DNA from: Falsiroseomonas bella
GTDB taxonomy: Bacteria; Pseudomonadota; Alphaproteobacteria; Acetobacterales; Acetobacteraceae
Assembly (NCBI RefSeq): GCF_003173615.1
Contig: NZ_QGNA01000002.1
Span: forward strand, 558,001-622,000
DNA: 64,000 bases
Direction: 5' to 3'
The notes beneath the pieces are model-generated. The model did no database searches and was not told the DNA's origin. It worked only from the letters and a program-made list of their open reading frames with translations. This document shows positions 8,538-17,270 of this stretch, piece after piece. The position numbers were made by a program, and so were the translations under genes. How positions within the stretch are numbered: position 1 is the stretch's first letter; every line of letters starts with the position of its first letter.

Positions 8538-10717
8538 CTCTGCGGTCCTGCTGGCTTGAAGACGGGCAGGCGCAGCGGCCCGGCCGGCGGCGTTGCGCCG
8601 GGCACCGGCACCTCCTCCACGGCCGCATCGGCGATGCGCAGCACGCGGTCGGCCAGGCGCATGTGGCTCGGCCGATGCGTCGCCATCAGGATGGTGGCGC
8701 GGCCGCGGCGGGTGCCGACCACGGCCGCGAAGGCGGTGGCGGTGGCCTCGTCCAGCCCGGCGACGGGCTCGTCCAGCAGCAGCACCGGCGCCTCGCGCAG
8801 CAGCGCCCGTGCCAGGCCGAGCCGCACCAGCAGGCTGCGCGGCAGGCTGCCGGTGGAATTGTCGCCGACGCGCGTCTCCAAGCCCTCGGGCAGCGCCTCC
8901 ACCGCGGCGAGCACATGCGCCTCCGCGCAGGCGTGGCGGAGCGCCGCCTCCGAGGCGTCCGGCGCGGCGAGGCGGAGGTTCTGCGCGATGGTGCCGTAGA
9001 GCAGCCGCGGCGTCTGCGGCACATAGGCGACCGCGCGGCGCAGCACCGCAGGGTCATAGGCGCGCACGTCATGCCCGCCGACCCGCACCACGCCGCCCTG
9101 CGGGCGATACAGCCCGGCGACCAGCTGCAGCAGAGTGGACTTGCCCGAGCCATCCGCGCCGGTGACGGCAACCACCTCGCCATGGCGGATCGCGAAGCTC
9201 GCCCCGGCCAGCACCGGCTCTGCCTGCGGCAGGTAGCGCAGCGAGACGCGATGGAACACCACATCGCCGCGCGCCGGCGCCGCCATCAGGCCGCGCGCGG
9301 CGGCGGGGCGTTCGGTCTCCAGCGCCATCAGCCCGTCCACCTGCCGCATGGAGGCACGGGTCTGCTCCCACCGCGACAGCATCAGGAATGCGCCCTGCAT
9401 CGGCGTCAGCACGCGCCAGATCAGCATCATCCCGGCGATCAGCGCGCCCGCCGACATCGCCCCGGCCAGCACCGCGCCGACGCCGAGCACCAGCGCCGCC
9501 AGGCCCGAGAGCGCCACGATCGCCTGCGCCGCCGCGCCGATCCGCGCCGTGACGGCAGCGGCCCGGGCGGAGGCGAGCGCGGCCGCCGCCGCCGCCGCCG
9601 CATAGCCGTCCGACCAGCGCTCCATCGCGCCGGCGAGCCGCAGCGTCCGATGCCCCTCCAGCAGTTCGATCGCCAGCACCTCCCGCGCCTGGCCGGCCTG
9701 GGCGGCGGCGTTGATGGCGCGCTGCGCGGCACCGCGTGTCGCCACGAACAGCAGCGTGAAGGCCAGCGCCGAGACCACGGGCACCAGCGCGATCCAGCCG
9801 CCGAGCGCCAGCAGCAGCGCCAGCACCAGCAGCGTGAAGGGCAGGTCCAGCACGGCCAGCGCGAAGGCGCCGGTCAGCATCTCCCGGATTCCGGCGAAGT
9901 CGCGCAGGCGCGAGACCTGCGCCGCGGTGCCGGCGCGCTCCACCAGCGCGGCGGGCAGCGCCATCACCTGGCCGAAGACGCCCTCCGGCACCAGGCGGTC
10001 CAGCCGCTCGCCGATCCGCGCGAGGGCGCGCTGGCGCAGCGCGCGGAAGCCCACCTCGCCGAGGGCGGCCAGCAGCACGCCCGCCACCAGCATCTCCAGC
10101 ACATCGGCCTGGCGGCCGGTGACCACCAGGTCGAAGACCAGCATGGTGAAGACCGGCACGGCGAGGCCGAGCAGCGCCACGAGGGCGGAGACGCCGAGCA
10201 GCAGCGGCAGCGCCGGCGCGAAGCGGCGGAACACGGCGCCGGTCCAGCTTTCCCGCGGGCGCGCCGGCTCCGGCGCGCAGGGGATGTAGAGCGTGCCCGA
10301 CAACCGGCGCGGGACGCAGGCACTGGCATGGCCCGTGGCGCCGTCGAACAGCAGCACCTCGCCGGCGGCGTTGCGGTAGAGCACGCAGGCGGGCTCGCCC
10401 GGGCGCAGCAGCAGGGCGGGCAGGCGACGTGGGTCGAGCCCGCCGCGGCGCAGCCGCTCCGGTCGCGTCGGGAAGCCGAGGCGGCCGAGCGCGTTGCGGA
10501 TGTCGGTCAGGTCGGGTCGCTGCTCGGCATGGGGCAGGGCGGCCAGTACGTCGTCCGGTCCGCCATCCCAGCGCAGCAGGCCGAGCAGCGCGACCAGGCA
10601 GCGCGACAGGTCCGTCTCCGCGAGGCCCGGCGGATGCGCGGCGCGCAGCAGGCCCGGCCGCGTGCCGGTGACACCCGCCGGTGGGCCGGCCAGCGGTGGC
10701 TGGACGAAGGCGTTCAC
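8534..10717 (-). CDS. Type I secretion ABC transporter with C39-like domain (727 aa)
   Basis: Residues 1-150 resemble the peptidase-like (C39-like) N-domain of RTX exporters but lack a catalytic Cys/His arrangement, so it probably binds substrate rather than cutting it. Membrane segments lie at about 165-430. The nucleotide-binding domain (about 490-700) has an intact Walker A (GADGSGKST, near residue 519), Walker B LLLDEP and H-loop ATHRPS, but the LSGGQ signature is replaced by SLPRS (TGSLPRSLLVRLGLARAL). Start is GTG, overlapping the upstream stop (GTGA). The partner gene upstream is a second ABC protein with a defective Walker A, suggesting a heterodimer as in RtxB/RtxE-type systems; the pairing is inferred. 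Confidence 0.9.
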   Translation of the reverse strand: MNAFVQPPLAGPPAGVTGTRPGLLRAAHPPGLAETDLSRCLVALLGLLRWDGGPDDVLAALPHAEQRPDLTDIRNALGRLGFPTRPERLRRGGLDPRRLPALLLRPGEPACVLYRNAAGEVLLFDGATGHASACVPRRLSGTLYIPCAPEPARPRESWTGAVFRRFAPALPLLLGVSALVALLGLAVPVFTMLVFDLVVTGRQADVLEMLVAGVLLAALGEVGFRALRQRALARIGERLDRLVPEGVFGQVMALPAALVERAGTAAQVSRLRDFAGIREMLTGAFALAVLDLPFTLLVLALLLALGGWIALVPVVSALAFTLLFVATRGAAQRAINAAAQAGQAREVLAIELLEGHRTLRLAGAMERWSDGYAAAAAAAALASARAAAVTARIGAAAQAIVALSGLAALVLGVGAVLAGAMSAGALIAGMMLIWRVLTPMQGAFLMLSRWEQTRASMRQVDGLMALETERPAAARGLMAAPARGDVVFHRVSLRYLPQAEPVLAGASFAIRHGEVVAVTGADGSGKSTLLQLVAGLYRPQGGVVRVGGHDVRAYDPAVLRRAVAYVPQTPRLLYGTIAQNLRLAAPDASEAALRHACAEAHVLAAVEALPEGLETRVGDNSTGSLPRSLLVRLGLARALLREAPVLLLDEPVAGLDEATATAFAAVVGTRRGRATILMATHRPSHMRLADRVLRIADAAVEEVPVPGATPPAGPLRLPVFKPAGPQR

Positions 10718-12444
10718 GTCGCGGGTTCCAGCTGTCCGCCGGCCAGCCGCAGCACCCGGTAGGCGCGCGACAGCGCGGAGGGGCGGTGGCTGACCAGCAG
10801 GATCGTCGCGCGGCCGGCAAGCTGGCCGAGCACGCGGCCGAGCCGCGCATCGCCCTCGGGGTCGAGCTGGGAGGTGACGTCGTCCAGCAGCAGGATGCGC
10901 GGCCTGCGCGCCAGGGCACGGACCAGGCCGATGCGCTGCATCACGCCGCGCGGCAGCGGCAGGCCGCCGGTGCCGACCGGCGTGTGCCAGCCGCCGGGCA
11001 GCCCGGCCGCGACGGCGTCCAGCCCGAGCGCGGCGGCGAAAGCGAGCGCGCCTTCCTCGAACTCCGCCTCGCCGAGGGTGAGGTTCTCGAGCAGCGTGCC
11101 CGCCACCAGCGCCGGGTCGGGCGGCACCAGCGCGATGGCGTGCCGCGCCGCCAGGTGGTCGTGGCGCGCGAGGTCCTGGCCGTCCACCAGCACGGCGCCC
11201 GCGGCCGGCCGTGCCTCCCCGGCGATCAGGCGGAGAAGGGCGGAGCGGCCGCTGCCATTCGGGCCGGTGATGCCGAGGAGCTCGCCCGGCGCGACCTCGA
11301 GCGAGAGATCCTCGAACAGATGCCCGCCGCCGATCAGGGGGCCGAAGCGGATGCCGCGGAGCGCGATGGCGCCCTGGCGCACCTGCAGCGGCGGCAGGTC
11401 GGGCCGGGCTTCCTGCGGCAGCAGGGCAAGCTCCGCCATGCGGCGCCGCGCATCCGACAAGGTCTGCCAGCGCACCCAGAGCGCGATGCCGCCGAGCAGC
11501 GGTTGCATGGAGCGCCCGGCCAGCATGACGCAGGCGCTAAGCCCGCCGACCGTCAGTGCTCCGTCCAGCACCATCAGGCAGCCCCAGGCGGCGGTCGCCA
11601 CGGTGGCGAGATGAGCAAACAGCAGCCCGCCTTCCTGCGCCGCGGCCACCGCGACGGTGAGCTTGCGGCGGAGCGCGGCCGTGCCGCCCTGCAGCCGCTC
11701 GTAGCGCCGCTCCAGCAGCGGCTCGGCGCCGAGCAGCTTCAGCGCGTGCAGGCCCTGCAGAACGTCGAAGAGGAAGTTGAAGCGCCGCTCCTCCGCCGCG
11801 GCGAGCCGCTCCGCGCGCCGCCGCACGCGCCGCCCGACGGACCAGCCCAGCAGCAGCACGCAGAGCAGCAGGCCGGCGGGGGCGAGGGCGAGGGCGCCGC
11901 CGATCAGCGCGATGGCCAGCAGGTAGAGGCCGGCGAAGGGCAGGTCGAGGATCGCCTGCAGCGCCGGGCCGGACCAGGCCTCCCGCAGCGTGCCGATGGC
12001 CGCCAGGCGTTCGGAATACCAACCATTGCCATGCGCCTCGAAGGCGACGGCGGGGGTGCCGGCGATGCGCCGCATCGCCTCGGCCTGGGCGCGCGCCTCA
12101 GCCACGGCGGCAAGGCGGCCGAGCACCTCGGCCCGCGCGACGCGCAGCAGGAATTCGAGCGCGATCGCGGTGGCGACGCCGAGGGCGATCAGCGTCAGCG
12201 TGCCGGTCGCCGCCTGCGGCAGGATCCGGTCATAGACCTGCAGCAGTGCGATCGGCAGCGCCAGCGCCAGGATGGTGAGGAGAAGGGTGGCCAGCAGCAG
12301 TGCCGGCAGCGTGCCCGCGCCATGGCGGAGGACGGCGGCGCGGAGCGGCGCGGCGAGCCAGCGCCGGTCCGGGGCCGGCCGGCCATGGCCGGCACCGCCG
12401 CGCGGCGCGGGTTGCGGGATCGGTGCAAACGGCAAGGGCGGCAC
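10714..12444 (-). CDS. Type I secretion ABC protein with degenerate ATP site (576 aa)
   Basis: First gene of the secretion operon. It has an N-terminal membrane domain (about residues 45-320) and an ABC domain (about 355-565). Walker A reads GPNGSGRS near residue 393, with Arg in place of the nucleotide-binding Lys. Walker B is ILLLDDVTSQLD, with Asp where the catalytic Glu normally sits. The signature is PLPRG instead of LSGGQ; the H-loop His (VSHRPS) is kept. It has no C39-like domain. Start is taken as GTG at 12444; no clear ribosome binding site is visible and no ATG lies nearby. Likely the non-catalytic half of a heterodimeric exporter with the next gene. Confidence 0.87.
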   Translation of the reverse strand: MPPLPFAPIPQPAPRGGAGHGRPAPDRRWLAAPLRAAVLRHGAGTLPALLLATLLLTILALALPIALLQVYDRILPQAATGTLTLIALGVATAIALEFLLRVARAEVLGRLAAVAEARAQAEAMRRIAGTPAVAFEAHGNGWYSERLAAIGTLREAWSGPALQAILDLPFAGLYLLAIALIGGALALAPAGLLLCVLLLGWSVGRRVRRRAERLAAAEERRFNFLFDVLQGLHALKLLGAEPLLERRYERLQGGTAALRRKLTVAVAAAQEGGLLFAHLATVATAAWGCLMVLDGALTVGGLSACVMLAGRSMQPLLGGIALWVRWQTLSDARRRMAELALLPQEARPDLPPLQVRQGAIALRGIRFGPLIGGGHLFEDLSLEVAPGELLGITGPNGSGRSALLRLIAGEARPAAGAVLVDGQDLARHDHLAARHAIALVPPDPALVAGTLLENLTLGEAEFEEGALAFAAALGLDAVAAGLPGGWHTPVGTGGLPLPRGVMQRIGLVRALARRPRILLLDDVTSQLDPEGDARLGRVLGQLAGRATILLVSHRPSALSRAYRVLRLAGGQLEPAT

Positions 12445-12540
12445 CCGTAGGAATGTGCCGGCCAGGAGGGTCGGCTCCGACCGAACGTTACGCCACGCGC
12501 CCTAAGCGAAGATGAATCCCGGTGGCGGAGCCTCCGGGCT

Positions 12541-12559
12541 GGGGGGCGTGGCGCCCCCC
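12541..12559 (-). terminator. GC-rich hairpin after the orphan gene
   Basis: GGGGGGC (12541-12547) pairs with GCCCCCC (12553-12559) around a five-base loop, 8 nt past the stop of the minus-strand gene ending at 12568. There is no clear U-tract, so it may act as a weak or Rho-assisted terminator. Confidence 0.4.
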
Positions 12560-12567
12560 TTCGGCCG

Positions 12568-13218
12568 TCAGGCCGGCACCATGAAATTGGCCGCGGCCGA
12601 GGCCCGGCCGATCAGCGCGGCGAGGGCCGGATCCTCCTGCCCGCGCTCCGCGGTCAGCGCCTCGATCGGGCAGAAATACTCATGCGGCTGCGGCACCTGG
12701 CCACGCGCCACAGACTCGTAGTGGCGCTGCTTGAGGCCATACAGCACCCGGACATCGCGCACCGGCAGCACCAGCGGCTCCGTCGGTTCCTCCCGCAGCA
12801 GGCGGATCAGGTGCCAGCGGGGGGTGGGGTCGTCGTGCTCGGCGGGCTCCAGCATCCAGCGCACCGGGCAGACGACCAGCAGCGAGGAGGTGGAAGGCGC
12901 GAAGCGGGCCCGCTTGTCCTGCAGGTTCTGCACCGTGCCGCAGGCCTCGATGCAGAGGATGTCGGCCCAGCGGTCGCCCGGGTCTGGGCTGAAATGCAGC
13001 CAGAGCCCGTCGGGGATGGTGCGGAAGGTGCTGCTGCCGGGCAGCTTCAGGAAGGGCTGGCCGAGGAAATTGGCGACGCCGGGCCGGGCGCGGAGCCAGG
13101 TGCCCGGCTGGCGCTGGGTGCGCGGGGCGCCCGGGGGGCGCTGCGGCCACTGCCGGAGCCGCCGCCGCACGAGGTCATCGAGAGGCCAGGTGCTGTGGGC
13201 CGGTCGACTGTCGCGCAT
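12568..13218 (-). CDS. Conserved-looking hypothetical protein, 216 aa
   Basis: I do not recognise this protein. The start MRDSRPAHST at 13218 is chosen because AAGGAAGG lies 9 nt upstream; a longer frame to 13260 has no such site. It is soluble, with no signal or membrane segment. The N-terminal 40 residues are basic (RRRLRQWPQRPP), followed by a mixed alpha/beta region with acidic and aromatic conserved-looking blocks (WLHFSPDPGDRWADILCIE, GTVQNLQDKRARF) and a C-terminal half rich in Arg/Glu/Pro. It stands alone between the secretion operon and gltA and has its own AT-rich upstream region. It could be DNA-associated given the basic N-terminus, but no catalytic motif can be assigned. Confidence 0.7.
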   Translation of the reverse strand: MRDSRPAHSTWPLDDLVRRRLRQWPQRPPGAPRTQRQPGTWLRARPGVANFLGQPFLKLPGSSTFRTIPDGLWLHFSPDPGDRWADILCIEACGTVQNLQDKRARFAPSTSSLLVVCPVRWMLEPAEHDDPTPRWHLIRLLREEPTEPLVLPVRDVRVLYGLKQRHYESVARGQVPQPHEYFCPIEALTAERGQEDPALAALIGRASAAANFMVPA

Positions 13219-13400
13219 AAGTTTAATCCTTCCTTTGTATATCAACCATAAGTAGGACAAAACCAGGGACTCCGACGGTTATCAAGAGGTTTGTGCTCGA
13301 TCCGTTAAGATTTTTCGCGTTATGGTTGATGTGGTTGTCCGGTAATGCGCGCGTAAAGGCTGCCATGTGGACTCGTCCAGCCCAGCAGGAGAGGACTCGC
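13219..13400 (-). promoter_or_regulatory. AT-rich control region with 11-bp inverted repeat upstream of orphan gene
   Basis: The 370-nt space between 13218 and gltA is conspicuously AT-rich in its first 120 nt compared with the window. ATCAACCATAA (13241-13251) and its exact complement TTATGGTTGAT (13320-13330) form an inverted repeat with 68 nt between the arms. The near arm sits just above a possible -10 (TATACA on the minus strand) and the ribosome binding site of the gene ending at 12568. A GGACAA/TTGTCC pair flanks the arms imperfectly. This looks like a two-site operator permitting DNA looping. From 13400 to 13515 I see no gene or motif. Confidence 0.5.
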
Positions 13401-13515
13401 CGGGTGGGATTCCCACCGTCACGAGCTTTCGGATTCAACAGCTTGTAGGCATTTCCTGATGAAGCGCCCGAAGTTCTGTCCCACAACCGGCCGTGGACTG
13501 GGCCGCAGACGCAAG

Positions 13516-13547
13516 AAGGCCCCGCCCGCTTGCGCGGACGGGGCCTT
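13516..13547 (-). terminator. Intrinsic-type terminator downstream of gltA
   Basis: AAGGCCCCGCCCGC (13516-13529), a four-base loop and GCGGACGGGGCCTT (13534-13547) form a 14-bp stem with one G-T pair. It lies 41 nt beyond the gltA stop on the minus strand and runs into TTCTTGC on that strand. Confidence 0.75.
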
Positions 13548-13588
13548 CCCGTAGACCAGGAAGCGCCGCGGTCGCGGCGCGCTTCGGC

Positions 13589-14896
13589 TCAGCCGCGGGC
13601 GTTCAGCGCCCGGTAGTCGCGCTGGCTCGGGCCCGTGTAGATCTGGCGCGGGCGGCCGATGCGCTGCGTCGGGTCCTCGATCATCTCCTTCCACTGGCTG
13701 ACCCAGCCGACCGTGCGGGCCACCGCGAAGATCACGGTGAACATGCTGGTGGGGATGCCCATCGCCTTGAGGATGATGCCCGAGTAGAAATCCACGTTCG
13801 GGTAGAGCTTGCGGGAGACGAAGTAGTCGTCCTCCAGCGCGACCTTCTCCAGCGCCATGGCCAGGTCAAGCAGCGGCTCGTCCTTGATGCCGAGCTCCGC
13901 CAGCACCTCGTGGCAGGACTGCTGCATGATCTTCGCACGCGGGTCGAAGTTCTTGTAGACCCGGTGGCCGAAGCCCATGAGCTTCACGCCGGAGTTCTTG
14001 TCCTTCACCTTCTCGATGAAGCCCGGGATGTTGTCCACATGCCCGATCTCACCGAGCATCTTCAACACCGCCTCGTTCGCGCCGCCATGCGCCGGGCCCC
14101 AAAGGGCGGCGATGCCGGCGGCGATGCAGGCGAAGGGGTTTGCGCCGGTGGAGCCGGCCAGCCGCACCGTGGAGGTCGAGGCGTTCTGCTCGTGGTCGGC
14201 ATGCAGGACCAGGATGCGGTCCATCGCTTTCGCCAGCACCGGGGAGACCTGGTAGGGCTCGGCCGGCACCGCGTTCAGCATGTAGAGGAAGTTCGCCGCG
14301 TAATCGAGGTCGTTGCGCGGATACACGAAGGGCTGGCCGAGGCTGTACTTGTAGGCCATCGCGGCGATGGTCGGAACCTTGGCGATCAGGCGAAAGGCCG
14401 CGATCTCGCGCTGCCGCGCGTCGCTCATGTCGATGTTGTCGTGGTAGAAGGCTGCCAGCGCGCCGACCACGCCGCACATGATCGCCATCGGGTGCGCGTC
14501 CCGGCGGAACCCGTCGTAGAAGCGGCGGATCTGCTCATGCACCATCGTGTGGTAGGTGACGCCCTTGCGGAATTCCTTCAGCTGCGCCGCATTCGGCAGG
14601 TCGCCGTTCATCAGCAGGTAGCAGACCTCGATGAAGTCGGAGTTCTCCGCCAACTGCTCGATCGGGTAGCCGCGATACAGCAGCACGCCTTCGTCGCCGT
14701 CGATGTAGGTGATCTGGCTCTCGCAGCTGGCGGTCTCGCCATAGCCGGGGTCGAAGGTGAAGACGCCGAGATCGGCGTAGAGCTTGCGGATGTCCACCAC
14801 GTCCGGGCCGATCGCCCCCTTGAGCACCGGCAGCTTGGTGCTTCGGTTCGTGCCGTCGAGCGTGAAGGTGACGGAGCCGTTGGGGGTCGTTGCCAT
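13589..14896 (-). CDS. gltA: Citrate synthase (type II)
   Basis: 435 residues, the usual length for hexameric bacterial citrate synthase. It condenses acetyl-CoA with oxaloacetate at the entry to the TCA cycle. Conserved features: N-terminal beta-domain ([21 protein letters not shown]), [10 protein letters not shown], the active-site segment [24 protein letters not shown] and the C-terminal RPRQIYTG. The start MATTPNG at 14896 is preceded by GAGGAAG; the longer upstream frame is not needed. It is a single gene with its own downstream terminator. The 177 nt upstream holds no gene. Confidence 0.97.
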   Translation of the reverse strand: MATTPNGSVTFTLDGTNRSTKLPVLKGAIGPDVVDIRKLYADLGVFTFDPGYGETASCESQITYIDGDEGVLLYRGYPIEQLAENSDFIEVCYLLMNGDLPNAAQLKEFRKGVTYHTMVHEQIRRFYDGFRRDAHPMAIMCGVVGALAAFYHDNIDMSDARQREIAAFRLIAKVPTIAAMAYKYSLGQPFVYPRNDLDYAANFLYMLNAVPAEPYQVSPVLAKAMDRILVLHADHEQNASTSTVRLAGSTGANPFACIAAGIAALWGPAHGGANEAVLKMLGEIGHVDNIPGFIEKVKDKNSGVKLMGFGHRVYKNFDPRAKIMQQSCHEVLAELGIKDEPLLDLAMALEKVALEDDYFVSRKLYPNVDFYSGIILKAMGIPTSMFTVIFAVARTVGWVSQWKEMIEDPTQRIGRPRQIYTGPSQRDYRALNARG

Positions 14897-15073
14897 GCTC
14901 TGCTTCCTCAAGGGCCGGCGCACCGGCTTGGGGGCCGCGCGGGACAGACTGATCGCGGCACCGTTATGGTGCGGCGCAATGTAATGGCGTGCCAGCCGCC
15001 TTGGCAACGTGGCCTGGACGCCTTGGATGTCGCAGGATCGCGTGACCGGCCGCGTTGGGTCCGGCGGGCCGCG

Positions 15074-15637
15074 TCAGTTGCGCTGGCGCCAGTCCTCCGG
15101 CCGCCCGAAGCCGCCGGCCCAGAGGCCGCGCGCCGCGCGACGGGCCTCCGCCTCCTTCGCCAGCAGGTCGGCATCATCGGCGCCGGCCAGCGCCCAGCCG
15201 GCGGTGACGAGCCCGGCGTTCAATTCCGCCCCGCCCGCGCTGCAGAGGCCGAGCCCGCGCCCGAAGCGGTCGCGCCCCGCCACAAGGCAGACCACGGAGC
15301 GGCCGTTCACGAGCCGGGACAGCGCCTCGGCCGCCGCCGCGCCGCAATCGAACCAGCGGCCGGCCGCGTCGGCGCAGTTCTCACCGCGCTCCGGCGCCTC
15401 CACGCCGGCGAGGCGGACCGTGCGGTCGCCAAGGCGCAGCGTCTCGCCATCCACCACCCGGACCTCGGCGGCGAGCGCCGACCAGTCCTGCTCGCGCGGT
15501 GCGGAACCCATGAGGTCCGGCGGCACCCCGATCCCGGAGAGCAGGGCGACCATGGCCACGCCGGCAGCGACCAGCGCCGGCGTGCGCCAGCGACGGGGAG
15601 AGGCGGCGGGGCGGAAGATTCGACGAGGACTGCGCAC
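15074..15637 (-). CDS. Thermonuclease (SNase-like) family protein, membrane-anchored or exported
   Basis: 187 residues from a GTG start. A basic N-terminus (MRSPRRIFRPAASPRRWR) and one hydrophobic segment (about 21-40) suggest a signal anchor or signal peptide. The rest is an SNase/OB-fold domain: VVDGETLRLGDRTVRLAGV followed by EAPERGE, then DRFGRGLGLC and LNAGLVTAGWALA, matching the family's strand order and the conserved Asp/Glu/Arg positions. Many such alphaproteobacterial proteins are annotated as nuclease homologues without proven activity. It stands alone; the CYTH/CHAD gene lies downstream after 335 nt upstream-to-downstream order is reversed (different operon). Confidence 0.82.
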   Translation of the reverse strand: MRSPRRIFRPAASPRRWRTPALVAAGVAMVALLSGIGVPPDLMGSAPREQDWSALAAEVRVVDGETLRLGDRTVRLAGVEAPERGENCADAAGRWFDCGAAAAEALSRLVNGRSVVCLVAGRDRFGRGLGLCSAGGAELNAGLVTAGWALAGADDADLLAKEAEARRAARGLWAGGFGRPEDWRQRN

Positions 15638-15735
15638 GGCTTGGGAAACAAAATGGGGTGCCCTAGGCCTACCCTGAGGAGGGTGGAGCTTGCAAGCCCC
15701 AGCTCAACTAACACGCGAAGTAAAGAAATGCGCGC

Positions 15736-17199
15736 TCAGGATTGATTCCAAAAGATTCCTTCGTCGAGCAGATCTTTCCAGGCCGCGGCAGCCTTGCTGC
15801 GCGCCCGCCGCGCCTTCGCCAGGGTCCAGCCCTCCGCGACGCCCGCCGCCCATTGCAGGTTCCCGCCGCCCTTGGCGGTCAATCCGGCCATCAGGTCCCG
15901 TGCCACGGAGGCGTCATTGGCAAGCCCGAAGGCATCCTGGACTTCCGCCAGGCATCCGAGGAAGCGCTTCGCCCGCTTGCGGCTCCAGAGCGGCGCGAAG
16001 AGCTCCGCCGCGTAACGCATGCGCTTGCCTTCGATCCGCAGGGCGTGGAACTCGGGATCCGGCAGGTCGGCGATTTGCCTCCCCGGCAACGTCAGGCGCT
16101 TCCAGCGCCTGTCCAGCACCTTGGCGCCGAACTCACCCAAGGGCTGGGTCCGGCGGTCGGCCTGGCCGTCCCCGCTCTCCTCGCGCCAGGGGCGGTGGGT
16201 GGCGAGGGCGACCGCGGACCAGGCCAGGCGGCGCAGCTCCGGCCCCTCCAGCACGGGCCGCAACGCCGCATAGGCGCTCTCGCGCTTGTGGCGGGCGGCA
16301 CGCAGCAGGGCGGCGATCCGTGCATCCTCCGGCAGGGCCTCGGCGATCTCCGCCCCAAGCCCGCCGAGCCATACATCCCAGTCCCGCGCCGGGCCGAGCA
16401 CCTTCGCCATCTCCCGCAGGCCCGCATCGAACCGGCGCAGCGAGGGCCCGTCGCAGGCCGGGCGGAACACCCGCAGCAACGAGCGGAGCCGGCGCATCGC
16501 GACGCGCATCTGGTGGACGCCTTCTGGCGAGGTGCCGGCATGGGCGCCCGGCGCGTGCCAGAGCAGCACCTCGGTCAGGTGGCCGAGCGCCAGGCACAGC
16601 GCCGTCTCCACGTCGAGAGACGGATCGAGCACCGGTGCCCCCAGGCGGCGCGGGCGCAGCGCCTCGCCCCGCGCCAGGGCGCGTCCTTCTTCCGCGAGCG
16701 CGGCGCGCGCCGGCAGCAGCGGCACGGTTTCCGCCAGGGCGGCCATCGTCTCCAGCACCGCGGACGGCTCGCCCGTGAGGGTGAGCCTTGCGGCGGGGCG
16801 CTCCTCCGCGACGCTGCGAAGCCGGCCCTTGAGCAGCGCCGCTTCGACGCCACCGCGGAGGACGAGGCGGGTGAGCGTGCCGGCGAAGCCCGCAACCGGC
16901 ATCACCGCGCCGTCCCCGGCCTCCGCCGGCAAGGCCGCAGGGCCGATCTCGTCGAGCGTCGGTGGCGGCGTGCCCGGCAGCCATGTCGATCCAGCCTGCG
17001 GAAGGACGCGGATCAGCCGTCTTGGTCCGCGCCGGCCCTGCTCCAACGCCAGGCCTTCCCCGGCCAGCGCACCTTCGGCGGTGTCGAGCCAGGAGAGGCC
17101 GACCGGTCGCCCACGGCTGCGCCCGGCGCGCCGGTCCGCCAGCGGTCCGTTGCGGAGCAGGCTTTCCGCCGCCGCCGGCGGCAGGGCGGCTTCCAGCAC
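15736..17199 (-). CDS. CYTH-CHAD domain protein (polyphosphate-associated)
   Basis: About 487 residues. The C-terminal 300 residues are a clear CHAD domain: VHQMRVAMRRLRSLLRVFRP, ARDWDVWL and LRIEGKRMRYAAELF, with basic residues on repeated helices that bind polyphosphate in known members. The N-terminal 200 residues look like a CYTH (triphosphate tunnel) domain but lack the ExExK metal motif, so it is probably catalytically dead. The start is uncertain: no ATG exists, GTG at 17199 is the first standard start, and the frame stays open across the sixA stop at 17271. It is cotranscribed with sixA and near polyphosphate kinase 2 (20932-21915). Confidence 0.82.
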   Translation of the reverse strand: MLEAALPPAAAESLLRNGPLADRRAGRSRGRPVGLSWLDTAEGALAGEGLALEQGRRGPRRLIRVLPQAGSTWLPGTPPPTLDEIGPAALPAEAGDGAVMPVAGFAGTLTRLVLRGGVEAALLKGRLRSVAEERPAARLTLTGEPSAVLETMAALAETVPLLPARAALAEEGRALARGEALRPRRLGAPVLDPSLDVETALCLALGHLTEVLLWHAPGAHAGTSPEGVHQMRVAMRRLRSLLRVFRPACDGPSLRRFDAGLREMAKVLGPARDWDVWLGGLGAEIAEALPEDARIAALLRAARHKRESAYAALRPVLEGPELRRLAWSAVALATHRPWREESGDGQADRRTQPLGEFGAKVLDRRWKRLTLPGRQIADLPDPEFHALRIEGKRMRYAAELFAPLWSRKRAKRFLGCLAEVQDAFGLANDASVARDLMAGLTAKGGGNLQWAAGVAEGWTLAKARRARSKAAAAWKDLLDEGIFWNQS

Positions 17200-17270
17200 G
17201 AGGACGGCGCCCGGCGCCGGGGCCTCGGAAGGCGTCGCGCCGGGAGCCTCCTGTGCGGGTGGAGCGCCGC

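Noticed and set aside
3216-8999. Plus-strand open frame of 1,927 codons, and other long frames at 3677-6904 (plus) and 2361-5105 (minus)
   Set aside because: They are antisense or shifted readings of the adhesin and secretion genes; residues are Ser/Ala/Arg-biased with no domain, while the minus-strand frame from 7201 shows repeated folded modules.
13223-13486. 87-residue minus-strand frame in the AT-rich region
   Set aside because: It runs through the inverted repeat and promoter region, lacks a good ribosome binding site and has no recognisable composition of a protein.
13493-15745. Plus-strand 750-codon open frame
   Set aside because: Antisense to citrate synthase and the thermonuclease-like gene.
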